NCBI GenBank assembly: GCA_963813435.1
Contig: CAWEYY010000002.1
Location: 248,001-312,000, forward strand
Length of the DNA: 64,000 nt
Reading direction: 5' to 3'
Origin: AC-32 sp963813435
GTDB taxonomy: Bacteria; Actinomycetota; Thermoleophilia; Gaiellales; Gaiellaceae
This document shows, one piece after another, positions 59,552 to 64,000 of this stretch (position 1 is the stretch's first letter; every line of letters starts with the position of its first letter). A program made the translations under genes and the position numbers. The notes beneath the pieces were generated by a model. That model ran no database searches. It worked only from the letters and a program-made list of their open reading frames with translations, and was not told where the DNA came from.

Positions 59552-60550
59552 TCACTTGCTGTCGGATTCAGAGCGCGCCGATGCTAACACTCTTTCCGGC
59601 AGGCGCTGCGCGAGCCTTCCGACGATGTCGTGCTCGACTCCCCGCGCCGCGAGCCTGATCGCGTTCGCGATCGCGCGGCGCGACGAGTTGCCATGGGCGA
59701 TCACGGCGAGGCCGCGCAGCCCGAGCAGGTACGCGCCGCCGTAGGTCTCCGGGTCGAGCCGGTCGCGGAGGTGCCGTGCGACCGGCCGGACAAGCAGCCC
59801 GCCGACCTTGCCGCGCCAGCTCGCATTGATCTCCTCGCGGAGCGCGTCGAGCACGCCCTTGATCGTCCCCTCCATCAGCTTGAGCGCGACGTTGCCCGTG
59901 AACCCGTCGCAGACGACGACGTCGGCCGCGCCGAGGATCAGGTCGCGACTCTCGGTGTTGCCCGCGAAGTTGAGCCCGTCGGCGGCGGCCAGGAGCGCGT
60001 GGGCCTCGAGCGTGAGCTGGTTGCCCTTCTCGGGCTCCTCGCCGATCGAGAGCAGGCGCACTTCGGGACTCGCAAGCTCGAGGACCTCCTGCGCGAACAC
60101 GGTTCCCATGTGCGCGAACTGGAGGAGGTGCTCGGGACGCGCATCCGCGTTCGCGCCCGAGTCGAGCAGGACCGATGGGCCTCGCTTGGTCGGCATCACG
60201 ACCGCGATCGCCGGGCGAGCAACACCGGGCAGGCGTCTCAGCTCGAGGAACGACGCGGCGAGCATCGCGCCCGTGTTCCCGGCCGAGACCACCGCGTCCG
60301 CGCGCTTTTCCCCTACGGCGCGACACGCGGCGACGAGCGAGCTGTCCGGCTTCGCGCGGACGGCCTCGGCCGGTTTGTCGTCCATCTCGATGACCTGCGT
60401 CGTTTCGACGAGCTCGAGCCCGCCGGTGTCGAGCCCGGCCGGGCCGAAGAGGACCGGTTCGATAGACGGCGACGCAGCTTCGAGCGCTCCGGCGACGACC
60501 TGCTCGGGTGCGCGGTCTCCGCCCAGAGCATCGACCGCGACGCGAGTCAC
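59552..60550 (-). CDS. plsX: Phosphate acyltransferase PlsX
   Basis: 332 residues: VAVDALGGDRAPEQVVAGAL, SAGNTGAMLAASFLELRRLP, PGVARPAIAVVMPTKRGPSV, VLLDSGANADARPEHLLQFA, VCDGFTGNVALKLMEGTIKG and LLGLRGLAVIAHGNSSRRAI. It makes acyl-phosphate from acyl-ACP for glycerolipid synthesis. GTG 60550 lacks a Shine-Dalgarno; instead a hairpin repeat ends 6 bases upstream, so expression may be controlled there. Confidence 0.94.
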   Translation of the reverse strand: MTRVAVDALGGDRAPEQVVAGALEAASPSIEPVLFGPAGLDTGGLELVETTQVIEMDDKPAEAVRAKPDSSLVAACRAVGEKRADAVVSAGNTGAMLAASFLELRRLPGVARPAIAVVMPTKRGPSVLLDSGANADARPEHLLQFAHMGTVFAQEVLELASPEVRLLSIGEEPEKGNQLTLEAHALLAAADGLNFAGNTESRDLILGAADVVVCDGFTGNVALKLMEGTIKGVLDALREEINASWRGKVGGLLVRPVARHLRDRLDPETYGGAYLLGLRGLAVIAHGNSSRRAIANAIRLAARGVEHDIVGRLAQRLPERVLASARSESDSK

Positions 60551-60556
60551 GGCTAA

Positions 60557-60614
60557 GGCGTCGCTTGCGATGCCGACCTCAGGCCGAGCGGGCTTCGCCC
60601 GCGCGGCCGTCTGA
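60557..60614 (-). repeat. Two-hairpin dispersed repeat, copy 3
   Basis: On the minus strand: hairpin A TCA-GACGGCC-GC-GCGGGC-GAA-GCCCGC-TC-GGCC-TGA (60579-60614), then hairpin B GGCATCGC-AA-GCGACGCC (60557-60574; same arms as copy 1). It lies between rpmF and plsX and ends 6 bases before the plsX GTG. The GCGGGC-TTC-GCCCGC stem is perfect. Confidence 0.7.
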
Positions 60615-60652
60615 AACGACCCGTCGAGGCGCGCGCACTCATTCGGAACGCC

Positions 60653-60841
60653 TTACGGGGCCGGAGTGCCCAGAGGCTCGATCTCGCGGCCGCCGTACGT
60701 CTTGCAGGTCGGGCACATGCGGTGCGGCTGCTTCGGATGGCCGCACTGCGGGCAGAGGTTCAGGCGCGGCGCCTCGATCCGGTGCGTTGCGCGGCGCTTG
60801 TCACGACGCGACTTCGACGTTTTCTTCTTCGGTACGGCCAC
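60653..60841 (-). CDS. rpmF: 50S ribosomal protein L32
   Basis: 62 residues. AVPKKKTSKSRRDKRRATHR is the L32 N-terminus and LCPQCGHPKQPHRMCPTCKT the four-Cys zinc ribbon (two CxxC). It precedes plsX, an order found across bacteria, with the repeat element between. Confidence 0.94.
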   Translation of the reverse strand: MAVPKKKTSKSRRDKRRATHRIEAPRLNLCPQCGHPKQPHRMCPTCKTYGGREIEPLGTPAP

Positions 60842-60863
60842 GGCCGGCGAGTATAGCCAGAGC

Positions 60864-62312
60864 TCACAGCTCCACCCGACGCGTCGCTCCGAAGCGCTCG
60901 AGCAGGCGACGGTCGTGCGTGACGAGGACGATCGTGCCCGGGTAGCCGTCGAGCGCGGCTTCGAGCTCCTCGATGGCGGGTAGATCGAGATGGTTCGTCG
61001 GCTCGTCGAGGATCAGGCAGTTGACGCCCTGCGCAGAGAGCCAGGCAAGCTGGGCGCGGGTTCGCTCGCCTGGAGAGAGCGTGCGCGCCGGGCGGAGCAC
61101 GTCGTCGGCGCCGAGCCCGAACTTGGCCAGAAGCGTGCGCGCGGTCTCCTGCGAACCGCCGAACGCAGTGACCAGCGGCTCGTCGACCACGAATCGCTCG
61201 CGCGTCTGGTCGAGCTCGCCGAGGACGGCTCCGCTCCCGAGGCGGCGGCGGCCGGCCGAGAGCGGGATCGCGCCGGTCAGCGCGCCGAGAAGCGTCGTCT
61301 TGCCGCTCCCGTTCCTGCCCGCGATCGCGACGCGCTCGCCGCGGTGCAGCTCGAGGTCGATCGGCCCGAGGCGAAATCCCTCCCGCTCGACCACGGCCTG
61401 CTCGAGAGCGACGACGAGGTCGCCGCTCCGCATGCCCGTGTCGAGTTTCAGCTGGAGCTCCCAGGGCTCGAACGGCTTCTCGACGTGCTCCAGCCGCTCG
61501 AGCGCCCGCTCGGCCTGACGCACCTTCGACTTGAGCGCCTGCGTCCCGCGCCTCCCTGCGCCCTTCCCGTGCGCCCGGGCCTGGCCGCGCCGTTCGCGCA
61601 GCAGCGCCTCGACCTCACGGCCGCGCTCCTCGCGCTTCCCGTAGCGGCGGTACTGCAGCTCCCGCGCGTGGTTACGGGCCGCTTCGTACTCGTTCCAGCC
61701 GCCGGGCCACTCGCGCAGGCGACGCGTGTGGACCCCGTCCTCGAGCTCGACGATGCGCGTCACCGTCCGGTCGAGGAAGGCGCGGTCGTGCGAGACGACG
61801 ACGACGCTCCCGCGGACGCCGTCCACGAAGCGCTCCAGCCGTTCGAGCCCGTCGAAGTCCAGGTCGTTCGTCGGCTCGTCGAGGCAGTAGACGTCGTAGC
61901 TCGCCAGCAACAGGACGGCGAGTCGCGAACGGGCCGCCTCTCCGCCCGAGGACGTGTCGACCTGCCGATCGAGCCGGTCCGCGAGGCCGAGCTCGGCCGC
62001 GACCGACGCGAGGCGGGTCTCCGATGCAGCGGTCCGGCGGTCGAGGTACGCGCGCAGGGTCTCGCCGGCGCGCGTGTCGAGCTCTTGCGGGAGGTAGCCG
62101 ACCGCGAGGTCGCGCGGGCTGAGCCTGACACGACCCCGCTCGGGCTCGTCGAGCCCCGCGAGCAGTCGGAGCAGAGACGTCTTGCCGGCTCCGTTCGGGC
62201 CGACGACGCCGATGCGGCTGCCCGCGCCGACGGTGAGCGAGACGCCGCTGAAGACCTCGGCGACGCCGTGCGAGACGGTGGCGTCGACGAGCGTGATCGA
62301 GTGTGAGCGCAA
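60864..62312 (-). CDS. ABC-F family ATPase
   Basis: 482 residues with two ATPase domains and no membrane part: Walker A GPNGAGKTS and GRNGSGKTT, signatures SSGGEAARSR and LSPGERTRAQ, Walker B VYCLDEPTNDLD and LILDEPTNHLD. The linker (about 80 residues, Arg-rich, RYGKREERGREVEALLRERR) joins them. ABC-F proteins act on the ribosome in translation or antibiotic protection; the subgroup cannot be fixed by eye. TTG 62312 has GGAGGTCC three bases upstream. The leader (62313-62528) contains CGGCGC-CGGA-GCGCCG at 62384-62399 and could be an attenuator. Confidence 0.88.
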   Translation of the reverse strand: MRSHSITLVDATVSHGVAEVFSGVSLTVGAGSRIGVVGPNGAGKTSLLRLLAGLDEPERGRVRLSPRDLAVGYLPQELDTRAGETLRAYLDRRTAASETRLASVAAELGLADRLDRQVDTSSGGEAARSRLAVLLLASYDVYCLDEPTNDLDFDGLERLERFVDGVRGSVVVVSHDRAFLDRTVTRIVELEDGVHTRRLREWPGGWNEYEAARNHARELQYRRYGKREERGREVEALLRERRGQARAHGKGAGRRGTQALKSKVRQAERALERLEHVEKPFEPWELQLKLDTGMRSGDLVVALEQAVVEREGFRLGPIDLELHRGERVAIAGRNGSGKTTLLGALTGAIPLSAGRRRLGSGAVLGELDQTRERFVVDEPLVTAFGGSQETARTLLAKFGLGADDVLRPARTLSPGERTRAQLAWLSAQGVNCLILDEPTNHLDLPAIEELEAALDGYPGTIVLVTHDRRLLERFGATRRVEL

Positions 62313-62528
62313 AGGACCTCCTGACGAGTGGGCGCCGCGAGGGGCGCGAGAACCGTGATGTCGTCAGTTAGGCCCGCATAAGTCGGCGCCGGAGCGCCGC
62401 TCGCAATCGTAGCCGCTTTTGCCAAGGCTTAACCGAGCGTTGCCGCGATCTTCGCTTCGTTGTGCCCGGCCCGAACCCGCCACAGGCGAGGCTTGGGTCA
62501 AGCACACGACGACGAAAGGAGCAACGCG
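62313..62528. promoter_or_regulatory. Divergent intergenic region between the ABC-F gene and the His-rich peptide gene
   Basis: The 216-base gap contains a perfect hairpin (62384-62399) on the ABC-F side, and a Shine-Dalgarno AAAGGAG for the peptide gene on the other. A TTG-started reading frame lies in the ABC-F leader (from 62425) and overlaps its start. No convincing -35/-10 pair was found by eye. Confidence 0.3.
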
Positions 62529-62807
62529 GTGAAGAAGCTACTGGCAGGTATCGGAGGGGCCCTCTTGCTGGCAGGGGTTGTGCTCGCAGGGGCGCTCACG
62601 AGCCTCGGCTCGGCCGGAACGCCGGCGATCAGCTCGACCCCTCCCCTGATGACCACGACGCGACACGACGGTCAGGAGCTCGAGCGGCGCGAGCATCGTC
62701 GGCATGCACGCGAGCACGCCGGCCGACCGGCGCACGAGCGCGGAGAGCACGCCCGGCGCGGACACGAAAATCACCAGCGCGGGCGCTCCCACGGAGAAGA
62801 CGACTAG
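62529..62807 (+). CDS. Small exported His-rich peptide
   Basis: 92 residues from GTG 62529 with AAAGGAG seven bases upstream. KKLLAGIGGALLLAGVVLAG is a signal peptide. The mature 50 residues are highly charged with nine histidines (REHRRHAREHAGRPAHERGE, HARRGHENHQRGRSHGEDD), suggesting metal binding. It precedes a two-component system and may be an extracytoplasmic metal buffer or a sensor partner, which is inference. An Arg-rich antisense frame overlaps it, but the ribosome binding site and signal peptide support this strand. Confidence 0.6.
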   Translation: MKKLLAGIGGALLLAGVVLAGALTSLGSAGTPAISSTPPLMTTTRHDGQELERREHRRHAREHAGRPAHERGEHARRGHENHQRGRSHGEDD

Positions 62808-62897
62808 ATGCGACGGCTCCCTCACGAGCGGCGATGGCGGCCCCCTCTCCTCGGCCGCTTTCGCCGTCTCGGGGCCTGAGTAGCAACAATTGAGACC

Positions 62898-63599
62898 ATG
62901 AGTCGCCGCAGGCGCCTGATCCTGCTCGTCGAGGACGAGCCCTCGATCACCGAGCCGCTGGCCGAAGCGCTCGACCGGGACGGCTTCGACACCGAGGTCG
63001 CGAGCACGGTTGCCGAGGCGCTCGAGCTCGCGCGACGGGAGCCCGATCTTGTCCTGCTAGACGTGATGCTGCCCGACGGCTCGGGCTTCGACGTCTGCCG
63101 CGAGCTGCGCCGAGACTCCCGGGTGCCGATCATCATGCTGACCGCTCGCGGCGAGGAGCCCGACCGAATCGTGGGCCTCGAGCTCGGCGCCGACGACTAC
63201 GTGGTCAAGCCGTTCAGCGCGCGCGAGGTCGTCGCTCGCATTCGCGCGGTCCTCCGCCGCACGGACGCGACTCCGGCGGACGAGAGCGCTCGGGTCGTCG
63301 GCGAGATCCGGCTGGACCCGGCCAGGCGCGAGGCGACGCTGCGCGAGGAGCCGCTCGAGCTGAGCCGCAAGGAGTTCGACCTCCTGCACCTTCTGATGAG
63401 CAACGCAGGCACGGTCGTCAGGCGCGAGCGCCTGATCGACGAGGTCTGGGACACGAACTGGTTCGGCTCGACGAAGACGCTCGACGTCCACATCAGCGGA
63501 ATCCGCCGCAAGCTCGGCGACGACCCCTCGCATCCTCGCTACGTGCACACCGTGCGCGGCGTCGGCTTCCGCTTCTCGGCGCCCGACGAGGTCACGTGA
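62898..63599 (+). CDS. OmpR-family response regulator
   Basis: 233 residues: receiver domain with phosphoacceptor Asp55 (DLVLLDVMLPDGSGFDV), Thr82 (IIMLTARGEE) and Lys104 (YVVKPFSAREV), then a winged-helix DNA-binding domain (LELSRKEFDLLHLLMSNAGT, LDVHISGIRRKLGDDP, HTVRGVGFRF). It regulates genes when phosphorylated by the partner kinase downstream. It overlaps the kinase by 4 bases. Confidence 0.93.
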   Translation: MSRRRRLILLVEDEPSITEPLAEALDRDGFDTEVASTVAEALELARREPDLVLLDVMLPDGSGFDVCRELRRDSRVPIIMLTARGEEPDRIVGLELGADDYVVKPFSAREVVARIRAVLRRTDATPADESARVVGEIRLDPARREATLREEPLELSRKEFDLLHLLMSNAGTVVRRERLIDEVWDTNWFGSTKTLDVHISGIRRKLGDDPSHPRYVHTVRGVGFRFSAPDEVT

Positions 63600-64000
63600 G
63601 CCTCCGCATCCGGCTGCTCGGGGCGTTCGCCTACGTCCTGCTCCTGATCCTGCTCGCGCTCGAGATCCCGCTCGCGCTCAACCTTGCCCGCCGGATCGAC
63701 GCAGAGGTACGCAACGACGCGGCGGCCCAGGCGTTCATCGTCGCGGCGAACGCCTCCGGCAGCATGAGCGACTCGCGCGCACTCCAGAGCTACGTCACGA
63801 GCGCGGGTGGCCAACTGGGGGCACGCGTGATCGTCGTCGACTCGCGTGGTGTCCTCCGCGCCGACTCGGCCGTCGCCTCTCCGAGTGCGCTCCCGTACGG
63901 GTCGCGGCCCGAGATCCGCCTCGCGCTGACGGGGAGGCGCGCACAGGGCGAGCGCCACAGCGAGACCCTCGGCCAGGATCTGCTCTACACCGCGGTGCCC
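63596..64000 (+). CDS. Sensor histidine kinase, partial (N-terminus only)
   Basis: GTG 63596 overlaps the response regulator stop. It starts SLRIRLLGAFAYVLLLILLA, a membrane helix, then an external sensor segment with RRIDAEVRNDAAAQAFIVAA, SRALQSYVTSAGGQLGARVI and VVDSRGVLRADSAVA, typical of an extracytoplasmic single-domain sensor. The catalytic domains are beyond the window end. It is the cognate kinase of the regulator by position. Confidence 0.85.
   Translation, partial: MSLRIRLLGAFAYVLLLILLALEIPLALNLARRIDAEVRNDAAAQAFIVAANASGSMSDSRALQSYVTSAGGQLGARVIVVDSRGVLRADSAVASPSALPYGSRPEIRLALTGRRAQGERHSETLGQDLLYTAVP

Noticed and set aside
1..64000. CRISPR arrays, tRNA, rRNA, prophage or insertion sequences
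   Set aside because: No regular repeat-spacer arrays, no transposase or integrase proteins, and gaps between genes are too short to hold RNA genes that I can recognise.

Overview
The window is GC-rich, densely packed bacterial DNA with short intergenic gaps, GTG/TTG starts and frequent ATGA/GTGA start-stop overlaps. The conserved order ffh-rpsP-KH-rimM-trmD-(lepB, rplS)-rnhB-yraN-comM-dprA, together with many actinobacterial-type accessory families, points to an actinomycete, most likely a deep-branching Thermoleophilia/Gaiellales-type lineage. That placement is inference, since no rRNA is present. I saw no tRNA, rRNA, CRISPR array, phage or insertion sequence.

Region by region: (1) 0-9.2 kb is a run of accessory genes, nearly all broken by single-base indels: cupin-cyclase, truncated DUF1980 partner of an intact YraQ-type permease, SecD-head/RCC1 protein, lipoprotein, DUF4239 protein and metallo-beta-lactamase/rhodanese protein. 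Each can be restored by shifting frame once or a few times. (2) 9.2-22.3 kb holds threonine dehydratase, the MeaB GTPase, an MFS exporter, a HisC-like aminotransferase, the three-gene proton-translocating transhydrogenase flanked on both sides by paralogous cupins, an ABC-2 exporter, an ornithine cyclodeaminase-family gene and small enzymes. (3) 22.3-34.2 kb is the housekeeping block for protein targeting, ribosome and tRNA modification, RNase HII and competence (dprA, comM), with a solitary DNA methyltransferase and an ECF sigma/membrane-protein pair set into it. Its signal peptidase carries an N-terminal J-like domain. (4) 34.2-49.7 kb is a sugar block: oxidoreductases, xylulokinase, xylose isomerase-like enzyme, FrcBCA/Rbs-type ABC importer, galactokinase, aldo/keto reductase, araA-araD-araB and an exported aldose 1-epimerase. 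Together these would import pentoses and hexoses and turn L-arabinose and xylose into xylulose 5-phosphate. No regulator gene lies inside, but a 10-bp dyad sits between the divergent aldo/keto reductase and araA genes. (5) 49.8-62.3 kb contains a HAD phosphatase, ftsY, a frameshifted LanC-like gene, an unusually short smc, a few uncharacterised genes, then rnc-acpP-plsX-rpmF and an ABC-F protein. (6) 62.5-64 kb starts a two-component system preceded by a small exported His-rich peptide.

A dispersed two-hairpin repeat (three copies plus a half copy) lies between genes at 12.8, 18.9, 58.6 and 60.6 kb, and its stems show compensatory changes. The observations I rate highest are the J-like domain/signal peptidase I fusion, the repeat family, the short-armed SMC, the solitary methyltransferase and the araA dyad.
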